A stretch of 64,000 nucleotides of DNA from Granulicella arctica (GTDB lineage: Bacteria; Acidobacteriota; Terriglobia; Terriglobales; Acidobacteriaceae): contig NZ_JAGTUT010000003.1 in the NCBI RefSeq assembly GCF_025685605.1, positions 124,001 through 188,000 on the forward strand. The letters are read 5' to 3'. The notes under the pieces are model-generated. The model was given only the letters and a program-made list of their open reading frames with translations. It did not search any database and was not told the origin of the DNA. Position 1 is the first letter of the stretch. Every line of letters starts with the position of its first letter. Shown here in pieces: positions 1 to 9,377 of this stretch. A program made the position numbers and the translations under genes.

Positions 1-226
1 CGACCGGGCTCTCCATCTCGACGGCGCATCCTTTTTTATCTGCGGTTTCGCGAGTGGTTACTGCTATTTTGGACTTCTTCATCACCTCGAACACACGACC
101 CGGATCAATCGGATACCCTTTCGATGGCTGCAGAAACGATGGGCGGCTCATAGCGTTCATCACCGACTGGATCATCATAACTTTGGAGTCATCACGTCTT
201 TTTGGGACCTTGTGTTCAAGACACAT
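1..226 (-). CDS. Partial open frame running off the left edge, unknown
   Basis: On the minus strand an open frame begins at an ATG at 226 (first residues MCLEHKVPKRRDD) and stays open to base 1, about 75 codons, so any stop lies outside the window. Its composition (PIDPGRVFEVMKKSKIAV) looks protein-like rather than random. I recognise no domain. It would be divergent from the kinase gene at 388, leaving about 160 bp for two promoters. It could be chance, because the stop is not visible. Confidence 0.35.
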   Translation of the reverse strand, partial: MCLEHKVPKRRDDSKVMMIQSVMNAMSRPSFLQPSKGYPIDPGRVFEVMKKSKIAVTTRETADKKGCAVEMESPV

Positions 227-387
227 CAAAGCAATAAGAAGCGGGAGCGGTCGGAAGTCGTTCCATAAGCGCGAGCACAACCGATGTTTTCGCAGGCGGG
301 AATCTCCTAAACCTTAGTCGATGGACATTCAGTAAAATTGGGTAGACGTGAGCAGCCAATGCTCGACTCGTTGTCATAGGAGGCGCT

Positions 388-1845
388 ATGCTGGATAGCC
401 TCATCAATCGAAGTACAGCAATTTTAGGGCACGTTCCAAGATCGCGCCTGTTCTTCAAGATCTTCGGCTGGTTCTGGCTCACGACGATAGCAATCCATGT
501 AGCCTTTTCTTTCGGCAGTGCGCTCACCGGTGTTCACGTCGTTCCCCAAGGTAATATGTACGCCACGGTTGCCCCGCTGCTGGCGGCCGAAGCTGTCGAT
601 ACTTTTGAGGCCGGGGGAGCGCCTGCCTTTACTCAGTTCTCTGAACACAATTTCAGCGCGAATCAGGGAGTGCTTTTCCTCCTCAATGGGTTCTACGCGG
701 ATGTGCTGGCGAGACCTCTTCCTACTAATGGAGTTCGAGTCGCGAAAGAAGCTCGCCTGGGGCAGTTGACCATCTTCGGACCGCATCTTGCTGCCTATAG
801 ATGTCTCAGCCGCTCAGGTCGTCCCTATACTCTTCTGCTCGCAATGCGAGATGGGCCTGGTCAGTTTCGCGAGATTTGGGGTCTTTCCGCCTTGTGGTTC
901 GTGGCTGCAATCGGAGCCGTGGTGACGATGCTCTGCTGGTGGCTCACCTACCACATCGTCTCTCCAGTACATCAGATTCAGGCTGCGGCACGGGACGTGG
1001 CCCTCGGAAACCTCAGTGCCCGAGTCGCGCCGGCAGTACATCGGCGAGGAGACGAGCTTGCTGCTTTGGCAAGGGACTTTGACGGGATGGTATCCCGGCT
1101 GGAATCCCTTATTCGGTCGCAGAAGTCTCTGCTCAATTCTGTTTCGCATGAAGTGCGGTCTCCTTTAGCTCGCATCACACTTGCCGCCGAGGTTCTCCGT
1201 GATGGCCCGGTCTCGGAAGAGGAGAATGCTTTAGCTCATCTCGACCGGGATGTAAGCCGATTGGACATTCTGATGGGTCAGCTGCTCACGTTATCGCGCC
1301 TCGATGCGGGTCTCGGCTATGGGGAACGCGAGAGCCTCGATCTTGTACAACTGGTAGAGGAAGTTGCTGCGGATGGGGACTTTGAGGCGCGGGCGGATGG
1401 AAAACGTGTTCTGTTCCGTTCGAGCTTGGCACGGCTCGACTTGCCCGCAAATGCATCTGCGCTGCGAAGTGCTGTTGAAAATGTCGTTCGCAATGGGATC
1501 CGGTTTTCGGAGACCGGTGCCGAGGTCTTGGTAGATCTCCAGGTCGTAAATCGATCCATAGCCAAATGCGTTCAGGTGCGCATACGTGATCACGGGCCTG
1601 GCGTGCCGGACGACTATCTTTCTGCGATCTTTCAGCCATTTTTCCAGATCAAGAACGCTTCTGTCTCACAGGTTGGCAATGGTCTTGGGCTGGCCATCGC
1701 TTTTGAAGCAGTCCGAATGCACCGTGGCTCTATGCTTGCGACGAACCTGTCTCCGTCGGGCTTGGAAATTATGATGGAGTTACCTTTAGATCATGCATCT
1801 ACCGCGGCGCATACCCTCATAGGGAAGTCTTCGACACGCAGCTAG
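388..1845 (+). CDS. Membrane sensor histidine kinase, CpxA-like
   Basis: Inner-membrane two-component sensor kinase of 485 aa. An AGGAGG ribosome site at 378-383 precedes the ATG by 4 bp. A first membrane segment spans about residues 23-48, followed by a roughly 120-residue periplasmic sensor region and a second membrane segment at about 170-195 (WFVAAIGAVVTMLCWW). HAMP follows, then the H-box with phospho-acceptor His254 (SVSHEVRSPLARI). The ATP-binding domain shows an N-box (SAVENVVRNGI), a G1 box (DHGPGVP) and a G2 box (GNGLGLAIA). All catalytic motifs look intact. The OmpR-family regulator at 3127 is the likely partner, separated by a propeller protein gene. The sensed signal is unknown; envelope stress is a guess from the CpxA-like architecture. 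Confidence 0.9.
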   Translation: MLDSLINRSTAILGHVPRSRLFFKIFGWFWLTTIAIHVAFSFGSALTGVHVVPQGNMYATVAPLLAAEAVDTFEAGGAPAFTQFSEHNFSANQGVLFLLNGFYADVLARPLPTNGVRVAKEARLGQLTIFGPHLAAYRCLSRSGRPYTLLLAMRDGPGQFREIWGLSALWFVAAIGAVVTMLCWWLTYHIVSPVHQIQAAARDVALGNLSARVAPAVHRRGDELAALARDFDGMVSRLESLIRSQKSLLNSVSHEVRSPLARITLAAEVLRDGPVSEEENALAHLDRDVSRLDILMGQLLTLSRLDAGLGYGERESLDLVQLVEEVAADGDFEARADGKRVLFRSSLARLDLPANASALRSAVENVVRNGIRFSETGAEVLVDLQVVNRSIAKCVQVRIRDHGPGVPDDYLSAIFQPFFQIKNASVSQVGNGLGLAIAFEAVRMHRGSMLATNLSPSGLEIMMELPLDHASTAAHTLIGKSSTRS

Positions 1846-2003
1846 AACCACCAAAACCTACAAATCATGACGAATCTGATCACATCCTGACGGCACTCTA
1901 GGGTGCATGGGTTGATGCTAGTGATTGTCGGCTCGCGCCTGCCTTCCTTGCTCACTTTATGCCAGAAGAAGTAAGAAGGAGAATCACAAACTATGGAGAC
2001 CCA

Positions 2004-3098
2004 ATGCAGAGCGAAGTTCAGATATACCATCCGACGCGTGAGCAGAAATCGATTCGGGTGCTGAAAACGGCTTTAAGGTGGGGAGGACGCATTGTGATGA
2101 TGGGTTTAGCGGTTCTGGTTGTTGCAATTGCTTACCTCAGCCACGTCGGGGAGCCAAGCTCTGCCTCCTCCATGAAGTTTGAAGGGTTCATTGAACTGCC
2201 AAAAGATCGCATCCTCAACATCTTCGACTACATGGCTCTTTCCGACCGAACCATCTTCGTCGGTAATATGCTGTCGGGCAGCGTCGTCAAAGTGCAGTTG
2301 ACCAACGATCACGGTAGGCCGCTCGCAACTGTTTCAGAGCAGAGCGGAGCAGGGAACGCGCATGGGATCGCCTTGATTCCAAATGAAGACAAAGCATTTG
2401 TTACCCGCAGCGGCGAGAACGTTGTCGATGTGTTTCAGCCTAGCTCACTCAACCTGTTGGGACAGATTCCGGTCGCTGATGACGCGGATGCAATCATTTA
2501 CGATCCTGCAAGCCGCATGATCTATGTAGCGAACGGAACGCCGAAGCTGGCGACGATCATCGACCCGGAAAAACTCCAACCGGTAACGACAATTCCCTTG
2601 GGGGCTGAGCCGGAATATCCTGCCGCCGACGTGCGGCATGGCCTCATTTATCAAAACCTGCGTGACACGAACGAGGTCGCAGCGGTTGATTTGAAGACTG
2701 GTTCTGTCGTCGGCCGATGGTCTCTCGCGCCATGCGTCGGTCCATCCGGGCTTGCTCTCGACCCTGTCCAGGGTCGCCTCTACGCGGTCTGTATGGGAAG
2801 CTCGCAAGTTGTGGTCTTCTCACTTGAACAACACAAAGTGATCGCCTTCCTCCCGGTGGGTGGCAAGCCGGACTCAGTCGCCCTGGATCTTGAGCTTCAT
2901 CGCATCTACACCGCTGGCATAGAGGGCGTGATGACGGTAATCGAGCAGAGCGGAGAAGACTATCGCGTCCTCGACGATATCCACACTCACCCTTTCGCGC
3001 ATACCCTGATTGTCGATCCCCAGACACATCGCGTATACCTGACCTACGCGGCACTGCTGAGCGCACCTCGGATCGCGGTGTTTTCCCCTAAGCCGTAA
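2004..3098 (+). CDS. Membrane-anchored YncE-like beta-propeller protein
   Basis: Protein of about 364 aa with one N-terminal membrane segment (about residues 31-46, MMGLAVLVVAIAYL), then a periplasmic domain of repeated blades typical of YncE/YVTN propellers (IYVANGTPKLATIIDP, RLYAVCMGSSQVVVFS, RIYTAGIEGVMTVIE). I chose the ATG at 2004 because GGAG at 1995-1998 sits 5 bp upstream; an in-frame ATG at 1959 also exists. It lies between a sensor kinase and its probable response regulator on the same strand, so it may bind a ligand or the kinase sensor domain. That role is inference; the propeller assignment rests on the repeat pattern. Confidence 0.8.
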   Translation: MQSEVQIYHPTREQKSIRVLKTALRWGGRIVMMGLAVLVVAIAYLSHVGEPSSASSMKFEGFIELPKDRILNIFDYMALSDRTIFVGNMLSGSVVKVQLTNDHGRPLATVSEQSGAGNAHGIALIPNEDKAFVTRSGENVVDVFQPSSLNLLGQIPVADDADAIIYDPASRMIYVANGTPKLATIIDPEKLQPVTTIPLGAEPEYPAADVRHGLIYQNLRDTNEVAAVDLKTGSVVGRWSLAPCVGPSGLALDPVQGRLYAVCMGSSQVVVFSLEQHKVIAFLPVGGKPDSVALDLELHRIYTAGIEGVMTVIEQSGEDYRVLDDIHTHPFAHTLIVDPQTHRVYLTYAALLSAPRIAVFSPKP

Positions 3099-3126
3099 AT
3101 GAACAGGCATGGAGGACAATGATTCT

Positions 3127-3891
3127 ATGACGCGCATCCCATCCGTGACCCTAAACTCCGGAAGTGTTCCATTGCAGGAACCTATCGTCCTTGAAAGACC
3201 GAAGATTCTCCTAATCGATGACGATCAGGAGCTGTGTCAGCTCCTAAGAACACGCTTCGCCTCGGAAGGCCTCGACCTGAAAACGGTTTTTCTCGGCAAA
3301 GAAGGACTGCGATGCGCTTTAGAAAGCTCGTTCGCTCTGATCGTGCTCGACGTCATGCTACCCGATACGCGGGGATTCGATGTGCTCAGGGAGCTTAGAA
3401 AGCATACGCTTACGCCGGTCATCATGTTGACCGCACAGGGCGATGAAGTAGATCGCATCCTGGGGCTCGAATTAGGTGCGGATGATTACCTGCCCAAACC
3501 CTTCAGCACGCGGGAATTGCTGGCGCGAATGACGGCTATTCTTCGGCGCTCGGCCTGGAAAGTACCCTTCACCGCCGGGAAACCCCCGAAGTTTCTTTCC
3601 GGGGATCTGGAGATCGATCTTGCTCTCCGCATTGTTCTCCGGAACGGGGAACAGATCAAGCTCACCTCGACTGAATTCGATCTCACGCGCAGCTTCTGTG
3701 AGGCGCCCGGTGAGGTGCTGACGCGGGAACTGCTAGTCGTGACGATACTGGAGCGTACGTTTGTCCCGTTCGACCGGAGCATCGATCTACATATCAGCAA
3801 TCTCAGACGCAAGCTCGGTCCTCGACCCGATGGCTACGAGCGGATTCAAAGCGTACGTGGGATTGGCTACCTCTACGTCTGGCCGGCATAG
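3127..3891 (+). CDS. OmpR/PhoB-family response regulator
   Basis: DNA-binding regulator of about 254 aa. The receiver domain shows the acidic pocket (LLIDDDQEL), phospho-acceptor Asp75 (IVLDVMLPD) and the conserved lysine (YLPKPFSTREL). A winged-helix output domain follows, with the typical ending (ISNLRRKLG and IQSVRGIGYLYV). GGAGG at 3111-3115 serves an ATG at 3127; an upstream in-frame ATG at 3109 overlaps this site and is less likely. The N-terminus carries about 20 extra residues before the first beta strand. It starts 28 bp after the propeller gene and is probably phosphorylated by the kinase encoded at 388. Targets are unknown; the cytochrome gene 92 bp downstream is one candidate. Confidence 0.9.
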   Translation: MTRIPSVTLNSGSVPLQEPIVLERPKILLIDDDQELCQLLRTRFASEGLDLKTVFLGKEGLRCALESSFALIVLDVMLPDTRGFDVLRELRKHTLTPVIMLTAQGDEVDRILGLELGADDYLPKPFSTRELLARMTAILRRSAWKVPFTAGKPPKFLSGDLEIDLALRIVLRNGEQIKLTSTEFDLTRSFCEAPGEVLTRELLVVTILERTFVPFDRSIDLHISNLRRKLGPRPDGYERIQSVRGIGYLYVWPA

Positions 3892-3983
3892 CATCTCTGA
3901 GGGATAAGCAGAACACTACAAACCTACACAACATCTCACCGTTCTACACAGCACAGCTGGTCTCCAGACCAGAAAATAGGTCC

Positions 3984-4397
3984 ATGAGGAACTTTTGGAT
4001 GATCATGGCGACGGCGGGAATGATAAGTCTTGGCGATCCGAAAACGCATCAGGCGCAAAGCGAAGCGAGCAACCCAGAGTTTTATCTCCAACATGTTAGG
4101 CCGATCTTTGAGGCACATTGCGTTCGCTGTCATGGGAACTCAAAGCACCGAGGAGGGCTGAGCATGGAATCTCGTCAAGATTTACTGATGGATCGAAGGA
4201 ACAAGCCGATCGTGATCCCGGGAGATGCAGCAAACTCGCTGCTTGTGCGGCTGATTCGACATGAAGGCCCGCCCAACGATCCGATGCCGATGCCCAGCAA
4301 ACGAGAACGGCTGTCAGACACGGATATCTTGATGATCGAAAGATGGGTCCAAGCGGGAGCAATTATGCCCTCAACTTTATCGGAAAGCAAACGATAG
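3984..4397 (+). CDS. Small exported c-type cytochrome, planctomycete-cytochrome-like
   Basis: Protein of 137 aa with a weak export signal at the N-terminus and a single haem motif CVRCH (Cys46, Cys49, His50). The sequence FYLQHVRPIFEAHC and the later MPMPSKRERLSDTDI and IERWVQAGA match the planctomycete-type cytochrome c domain (PSCyt1), where the last part supplies the distal Met region. In other bacteria this domain is usually fused to DUF1549/DUF1553 in large proteins; here it stands alone. It follows the two-component regulator on the same strand, so it could be under its control. Electron partner unknown. Confidence 0.75.
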   Translation: MRNFWMIMATAGMISLGDPKTHQAQSEASNPEFYLQHVRPIFEAHCVRCHGNSKHRGGLSMESRQDLLMDRRNKPIVIPGDAANSLLVRLIRHEGPPNDPMPMPSKRERLSDTDILMIERWVQAGAIMPSTLSESKR

Positions 4398-4733
4398 CTC
4401 TTCCTGAAAGAGATCGAATCGAAAAAGCAATGGGCACTCAAGTCTGCCACCCAAAATGAACCAGCTGATGCGAGGCTGAGCAAGCAATGATGCGAGAAGA
4501 GCAAATAAATCAATAAGGAGATTGGAACGGCTGGTTGCCGAACTTTGCTACAAGAACCAGGTTCTGCGAAACTGCCTTGCGGCGGTAGAGCAGGGGAAAA
4601 CTCACACGCGAGACTGATGGCGATGGCAGCGCCGCTTACGTCGATTGAAGGGCCAAAATCCGATATGGAGAGGCCGACTACTTCACCTAGGCGGATCCCA
4701 GGAAGGACTGCCTCAGGAATGGTGGGTTCCGCC

Positions 4734-4991
4734 TCACTCCGGCGGTCTGCCGTGTCGCTCTTCAGGCGTGGCGTAGTTGAGCTGAAGCTCATCAAGGGAG
4801 ATGACAACGCCTGAGCTCTGTTCAATGATTCTTATTATCGAGACGTCATCTTGACCGGAAGATCGTAAAACCTCAATTTCATCACTAATCATCCCGATAA
4901 ATGCTGGAATCGGCAAGACCTCTTCACTCAGACCGGCTACTTCGCGAAGAGCCGTTTGCGCACGCAGAGCTTGCTCTATTCGGATCAACAT
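4734..4991 (-). CDS. Small hypothetical protein, 85 aa
   Basis: No recognised domain. The protein is acidic and mostly helical (ALREVAGLSEEVLPIPAFI, then SSGQDDVSIIRIIEQSSGV), and ends with LNYATPEERHG. The hydrophobic periodicity is protein-like, unlike the other frames here. The start ATG at 4991 has only a weak GGGG upstream. On the same strand, TTATGTATAGTC lies about 16 bp further upstream and could be part of a promoter. It stands alone between the cytochrome gene and a broken secreted-protein gene, so context says little. Confidence 0.5.
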   Translation of the reverse strand: MLIRIEQALRAQTALREVAGLSEEVLPIPAFIGMISDEIEVLRSSGQDDVSIIRIIEQSSGVVISLDELQLNYATPEERHGRPPE

Positions 4992-5422
4992 CGCAACCCC
5001 GCGATTGACTATACATAATTGCGGATATCGGCCGTTTGATCTCCCGAGAGGAGAAGACAGAGCCGTGGAATGCCGGCGCTAAAGATGAAGACGATAGAGC
5101 CGTACCCACCTTCAGTCAGCTCCTTGGAAGACGCCGACGCTGCCGGCGTGTTCCACACTCCCCAAGCCCACGGCGGCGATGGTAATCATGGAAAGACAGC
5201 AATACTTCAATCCAAATGTGGAAAGCTCTATCGCTCCTCTGCTCTGCGCGGCGTGAGCAGCAGACGAACGGCCACAAACAAATCCAGCTAAATTTCAAGA
5301 TGCGCAATCCAAAGGGCAGAACTGGTTCAGCTCTTCCAAGGGAACAGAGAAGGGAACTGATCAACTCGAATCCTAGAGGTTCACGTTCAACCCTGGTAGA
5401 GGTTTCGGGTTAAGGAGCTTTC
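4992..5422. other. No supported gene
   Basis: Several short frames exist on both strands, but none has a convincing start, composition or relative within the window. The stretch probably carries the promoter of the minus-strand small gene ending at 4734 and of the plus-strand gene starting at 5423. Confidence 0.5.
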
Positions 5423-6197
5423 ATGCTGGCTTCCATCTTTCGTCTTCTCGGCACAACCGCGCTTATTGCCGCTTTCCTTCTGGACAGGAGCTATGGCGAA
5501 CCCATTCCCGTGCGATACGGTCAGGGTTCTAGTCATGGATTCCTTGCTCTCAAGACTCTTGATGGGGCGACGATCGCCACAGGCGAATCAACTCAGGTTG
5601 TCCATGGTAACCGTGTAACGTCCCGGCTTATCTTTCGCTTCAAAGACGGCTCCATCGATGACGACACGACCGTATTTACGCAGAGCCGCGTGTTTCACCT
5701 TGTCAGTGATCACCGTATCCAACATGGTCCTTCTTTTTCCCAAACCAATCGACTTTCTGATCGATGGAGTGACTGGGAACCTGACGTTCCGAGCTGAGGA
5801 CGGAAAGGTCACCCAGGAGCATATGGATCTTCCTCCAAATGTTTCAAATGGTCTGCCGCCCATTCTCTTGCTCAACATCCTGCCATCGACCCCAGAGACG
5901 AAGATCTCCTATCTTTCTCCAGGAGCGAAGGCGCGCCTGGTTCATCTTTCGATCAAACCGACGGGGAGTTTACCTTTCACCGTTGGCAGCCTTCATCGGA
6001 AGGCCACAGACTTCACCATTCATGTAGAGCTCGGCGGCGTGGCTGGAGTGGTTGCACCCATCATCGGGAAACAGCCCGATGATTACCATATTTGGTTGCA
6101 AAGCGGCACACCTCCGGCGTTCGTGCGAGAGGAAGGACCGCTCTACGAATATGGCCCAATCTGGCGGATAGAGCAGATTAGCCCTGGGTTTCATTAA
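5423..6197 (+). pseudogene. Secreted protein, paralogue of the 22.5 kb gene, frameshifted
   Basis: The first frame (5423-5797) encodes a signal peptide and GEPIPVRYGQGSSHGFLALK. The second frame continues from about 5740 with FPKPIDFLIDGVTGNLTF through ELGGVAGVVAPIIGKQPDD to the stop at 6195-6197. Together they align end to end with the intact protein at 22550-23371 (EPVPVRYVEGSVHGYLALR, KGPAFPKPTD, DLGGVTGFIAPILGKEP). The break is one extra T in a five-T run at 5734-5738. A single-base shift in a homopolymer could be a real mutation or an assembly error. If corrected, the protein would be about 257 aa, periplasmic, of unknown function. Confidence 0.75.
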
Positions 6198-6538
6198 GCG
6201 GCATCGCCCAACCACTCGGCACAAGTCCCGCTTAGATTGACGGTTCGTCTACGAGTTTTTACTACGCTGGATAAATCATTGATGAGGCTGAAATTTCAAA
6301 CATTCCTCAGCATTCATGAGGGATTCGTTGTTCACCTGGCAACCCCGAAAATCGTAGCTGCACCCTACCGCTTGGCTTAGCTGCTGCAGGTATTGATCCG
6401 AAGGTAGCTCGTCACCACAATGCTAGCCGTTCCCAAGTTTGCTTTCGCTCTTAGTAAAACCGCGTACCGATGTAAAGCGCTTCTCGAGTTTGCACACGTT
6501 GATCGGTACGGCACGAACACTTTATCTGGAGAGACTCC
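6198..6538. promoter_or_regulatory. Intergenic stretch upstream of the stress-envelope operon
   Basis: About 340 bp without a supported gene. It must contain the promoter of the operon starting at 6539. I see no clear sigma-70 boxes, inverted repeat or terminator that I could defend. GGAGAG just before the ATG at 6539 is the ribosome site. Confidence 0.35.
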
Positions 6539-7291
6539 ATGGCCTTGAACGAAGACCTAACGACCTTACTTTGCCTGTTTCATCACTCGGATCAGGCCGA
6601 CTCCGCGCTGACTGATCTGCTGAAAGCGGGTGTCCCCCAGGGCTCTATCTCTCGTATTGACAACTATGGCTCAGAAGAAATTGCCATGTCTTCCCTCAAG
6701 GAGCTAGGCATTCCCGCACGCGACGAACAGCACCTTCTTGAAGGTCTACGTAAAGGCGGGATCATTGTCGCCGTGAAGGCCGTCACTTCGCACGTCAGCG
6801 CGGTGGAGGGCGTCTTTAGTGACCACAAGGCAGGCAAGATTGATGAAGCGGTCGTGGATAACACCCCTGCAACCGAGACTGCGGTTGCGGCCACGGGTGA
6901 GACTGCGATTCCAATCGTCGACGAAGAACTTGTCGTTGGAAAGCGGACCGTCGATCAGGGTGGCGTGCGGGTCTATCGTCGCGTCATCGACATTCCTGTG
7001 GAGGAATCGGTCAACCTTCGCGAGGAGCACGTCGTGATCGATCGGCGCCCTGTCGATCGTGCTGTGACTCCAGAGGATCTTGCTCTGCAGGGAGAGCAGA
7101 CGATTGAGCTTACGGAGACAGCGGAAGAAGCCGTGATTACAAAAAAGGCCTTTGTGGTCGAGGAAGTCCGGGTCGGGAAAGAGGCGACAGAGCGTACCGA
7201 GCACATTCAGGACACCGTTCGCCACACCGAGGTTGAGCTCGAAGAGATCGACTCCGAAGAGACCCGTAGTGCTTCGCTCACGAACCGCTAA
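6539..7291 (+). CDS. YsnF/AvaK (DUF2382) domain stress protein
   Basis: Protein of 250 aa, soluble. The N-terminal half (LCLFHHSDQADSALTDLLKAG) resembles the alpha/beta general-stress module seen in GsiB/YflT-type proteins. The C-terminal half is the DUF2382 domain, whose hallmark is paired charged beta segments (AIPIVDEELVVGKRTVDQGG, VNLREEHVVIDRRPVDR, KKAFVVEEVRVGKEATE). It is the first gene of a run with an OmpA-like protein and two more DUF2382 proteins, all with short gaps and good ribosome sites. This family is linked to desiccation, heat or photosynthetic stress in other bacteria, but its biochemistry is unknown. Confidence 0.85.
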   Translation: MALNEDLTTLLCLFHHSDQADSALTDLLKAGVPQGSISRIDNYGSEEIAMSSLKELGIPARDEQHLLEGLRKGGIIVAVKAVTSHVSAVEGVFSDHKAGKIDEAVVDNTPATETAVAATGETAIPIVDEELVVGKRTVDQGGVRVYRRVIDIPVEESVNLREEHVVIDRRPVDRAVTPEDLALQGEQTIELTETAEEAVITKKAFVVEEVRVGKEATERTEHIQDTVRHTEVELEEIDSEETRSASLTNR

Positions 7292-7337
7292 CTAAGCAGA
7301 ATTCCTATCTGCACGAACCGACTCTTAGGAGACCTCC

Positions 7338-7841
7338 ATGGCCGACCGCGTCAAAATCTACGAAGAGAAGAAGGGCTTTCCCATTTGGGCATGGCTCCTT
7401 CCGCTTCTACTTCTGGCACTTCTGGCCGCTTACTTCCTCACGCACCATAAAGACGAACCCGCAGCTGTTTCTGCCGTGCCCGCTCAAAGTACTCCCGTTG
7501 CTGCATTGCCCGATCTTGGCACCGTGCACTTTGATACAGATAAGGCGACGCTTACCTCTGAAGGTCAAGCGACCCTACAGCAAGCGGCTACAGCTATGAA
7601 GGCCAACCCCAACGCTCACTTGAGACTGGAAGGGTTTACCGATAGTTCGGGAACGCTTCCGCATAACGCCACTCTCTCACAGCAGAGAACGATGGCTGTC
7701 GCGGACTTCCTCAAAGGGCAGGGAATTGATGGTTCCCGTTTGACCGGACAGGGCTTTGGCCCCGCTAAGCCGGTCGATACCAACGCAACGGCTTCCGGCG
7801 AAGCGGACAACCGCCGCGTCGAACTCTTTTCACAGCAGTAA
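7338..7841 (+). CDS. OmpA-family peptidoglycan-binding protein
   Basis: Protein of 167 aa. One membrane segment lies near the N-terminus (residues 15-33, WAWLLPLLLLALLAAY), followed by an Ala/Pro linker and an OmpA-C domain (GTVHFDTDKATLTSEG, LRLEGFTDSSGT, then NRRVELF). The lack of a cleavage site suggests it is tethered to the inner membrane and binds cell wall. A GGAGACC ribosome site precedes the ATG. It lies 46 bp downstream of one DUF2382 gene and 45 bp upstream of another, so co-expression is likely. Confidence 0.88.
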   Translation: MADRVKIYEEKKGFPIWAWLLPLLLLALLAAYFLTHHKDEPAAVSAVPAQSTPVAALPDLGTVHFDTDKATLTSEGQATLQQAATAMKANPNAHLRLEGFTDSSGTLPHNATLSQQRTMAVADFLKGQGIDGSRLTGQGFGPAKPVDTNATASGEADNRRVELFSQQ

Positions 7842-7886
7842 CACTCAACCATACCGGCGAACTTGGCCGGTTCTCAGGAGATCCTT

Positions 7887-8711
7887 ATGTCGAAGACAGT
7901 AGTAGGACTTTTCAGCAGCATGTCACAGGCAGCACAGGTAAAGCAGGCTCTCGTCGTTGACGGCTACAGTTCAAGCGACATCAAGGTCGTTGCGAATGAT
8001 GACTCTGAAGATGTAGCAGATGGTGCCACGGCAACGGCGAACGACAAGGACTACACGGATATTGGTAGCGGCGGCGGCACCGGCATTGGTGAGAAGATCA
8101 GCCACTTCTTCCGTTCCCTTTCGGGTGGCGACGAGCATGCGCACCATCACTACGCGACGGGCGTGAACGCCGGTGGAGCGCTTCTTGCGGCCACAGTGGC
8201 CGATGATGAAGCCGCCGAGGTAGCAGCGCTGCTGAAGCAGCATGGTGCTCGTGACATCGAGAACGGCGGTTCTGCTTATAAGGCTGCTGAGCCCGCATAC
8301 TCTGAAAGTTCAGATGTTGCAGCGGAAGGTACCGCAATCCCGATCATCGAAGAAGAGCTTGTTGTTGGGAAGCGCGAAGTGGATCGCGGCGGTGTGCGGA
8401 TCTACTCGCATGTAGTCGAGCGTCCCGTCGAAGCGGACGTTACGCTTCGCGACGAGCAGATCAATGTGGAGCGTCGCGCGGTCAACCGGCCAGCTACGGC
8501 AGCCGATTTTGCAGCAGGTTCGGGTTCCGTCATCGAGCTGAATGCGACAGGGGAAGAGGCAGTGGTTGGCAAGACGGCTCGGGTTGTCGAGGAAGTTCTC
8601 GTCGGCAAGCAGAGCACGGAGCATACCCAGGCCATCCATGATTCCGTCCGTAAGACTCAGGTGGACGTGGAGGAGGTCGAAGGCGAGACCGTCTCCAAGG
8701 ATCGCTATTAG
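7887..8711 (+). CDS. YsnF/AvaK (DUF2382) domain stress protein, second copy
   Basis: Protein of about 274 aa starting at ATG 7887, preceded by GGAG; an in-frame start at 7863 lacks a ribosome site. The N-terminal module (KTVVGLFSSMSQAAQVKQAL, then a Gly/Asp-rich part with HAHHHY) is of the YflT-like type that binds no known ligand. The C-terminal DUF2382 domain is close to the copy at 6539 (AIPIIEEELVVGKREVDRGG, EEAVVGKTARVVEEVLVGK). It ends just before a strong hairpin at 8729-8759 that probably terminates the transcript. Function unknown; stress-associated by family. Confidence 0.85.
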   Translation: MSKTVVGLFSSMSQAAQVKQALVVDGYSSSDIKVVANDDSEDVADGATATANDKDYTDIGSGGGTGIGEKISHFFRSLSGGDEHAHHHYATGVNAGGALLAATVADDEAAEVAALLKQHGARDIENGGSAYKAAEPAYSESSDVAAEGTAIPIIEEELVVGKREVDRGGVRIYSHVVERPVEADVTLRDEQINVERRAVNRPATAADFAAGSGSVIELNATGEEAVVGKTARVVEEVLVGKQSTEHTQAIHDSVRKTQVDVEEVEGETVSKDRY

Positions 8712-8728
8712 GTCGGAAGTTACCCAAC

Positions 8729-8759
8729 CCATAGGCCGGGCATACTGTCCGGCCTATGG
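8729..8759 (+). terminator. Terminator-like hairpin
   Basis: Perfect 11-bp inverted repeat CCATAGGCCGG / CCGGCCTATGG with a 9-base loop, followed by TGTTTGT. It sits 18 bp after the stop of the second DUF2382 gene and just before the third. The poor T-run means termination may be partial. Confidence 0.65.
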
Positions 8760-8780
8760 TGTTTGTACAGATCGGACACT

Positions 8781-9347
8781 ATGAACCAGGTTGACCCTCA
8801 GTCTTCGAAAAACGGAAACATTCTTGTTGTCTCTGGGAACCTCAATCCTCAGGAACCCTATACCGAACTCTGGATGCCTGATGGTAAGGTCATTCGTCTC
8901 CTCACAACCCAGCTGGCACCTGTGGCACTGGACAGGTCTGCGACCGAGTCGGAGGGGAACCCGGAAGCTATCCTGATTCCCATCGTGGAGGAGCGCCTTG
9001 ATATCGAGAAACGCACCATGACGACGGGCGCAGTGACCTTGCGTAAGGTGGTGCAGGAGTACCAGGAAAGCTTGAACGAGCCCCTTGCTGTACGTACCTT
9101 TGACATCGAACGCATCGTCCTCAATCAACCCGTCGAGTTTGCACCTCAGGTGCGCCAGGAGGGAAGCGTGACGATCTACCCGCTTGTCGAAGAGCAGATG
9201 ATCCTGACCAAGCAGCTGGTATTGAAAGAAGAGATCCGTGTCACGCAGCGGGATACGGAACGGAGAGATACACAGGTCGTAACCCTGAAGCGGGAGCACC
9301 TGGTCGTAGAACGTCAGCCGGTTGGTCGATCTGACCATTCCGATTAA
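8781..9347 (+). CDS. Divergent DUF2382-type protein, third copy
   Basis: Protein of about 188 aa. The ATG at 8781 is preferred over an upstream TTG at 8763. It lacks the N-terminal YflT-like module and begins with a short beta region (YTELWMPDGKVIRLL). The DUF2382 part is recognisable but diverged (AILIPIVEERLDIEKRTMTT, YPLVEEQMILTKQLVLKEE). It follows the hairpin at 8729-8759, so it may have its own promoter or receive read-through. The same charged-strand pattern is kept, suggesting the same fold. Confidence 0.75.
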   Translation: MNQVDPQSSKNGNILVVSGNLNPQEPYTELWMPDGKVIRLLTTQLAPVALDRSATESEGNPEAILIPIVEERLDIEKRTMTTGAVTLRKVVQEYQESLNEPLAVRTFDIERIVLNQPVEFAPQVRQEGSVTIYPLVEEQMILTKQLVLKEEIRVTQRDTERRDTQVVTLKREHLVVERQPVGRSDHSD

Positions 9348-9377
9348 GCCATTTACCTCACTTCTAGGAGAAACACT

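Noticed and set aside
54..317. Plus-strand open frame of 87 aa before the kinase
   Set aside because: Random composition; the opposite strand frame looks more protein-like.
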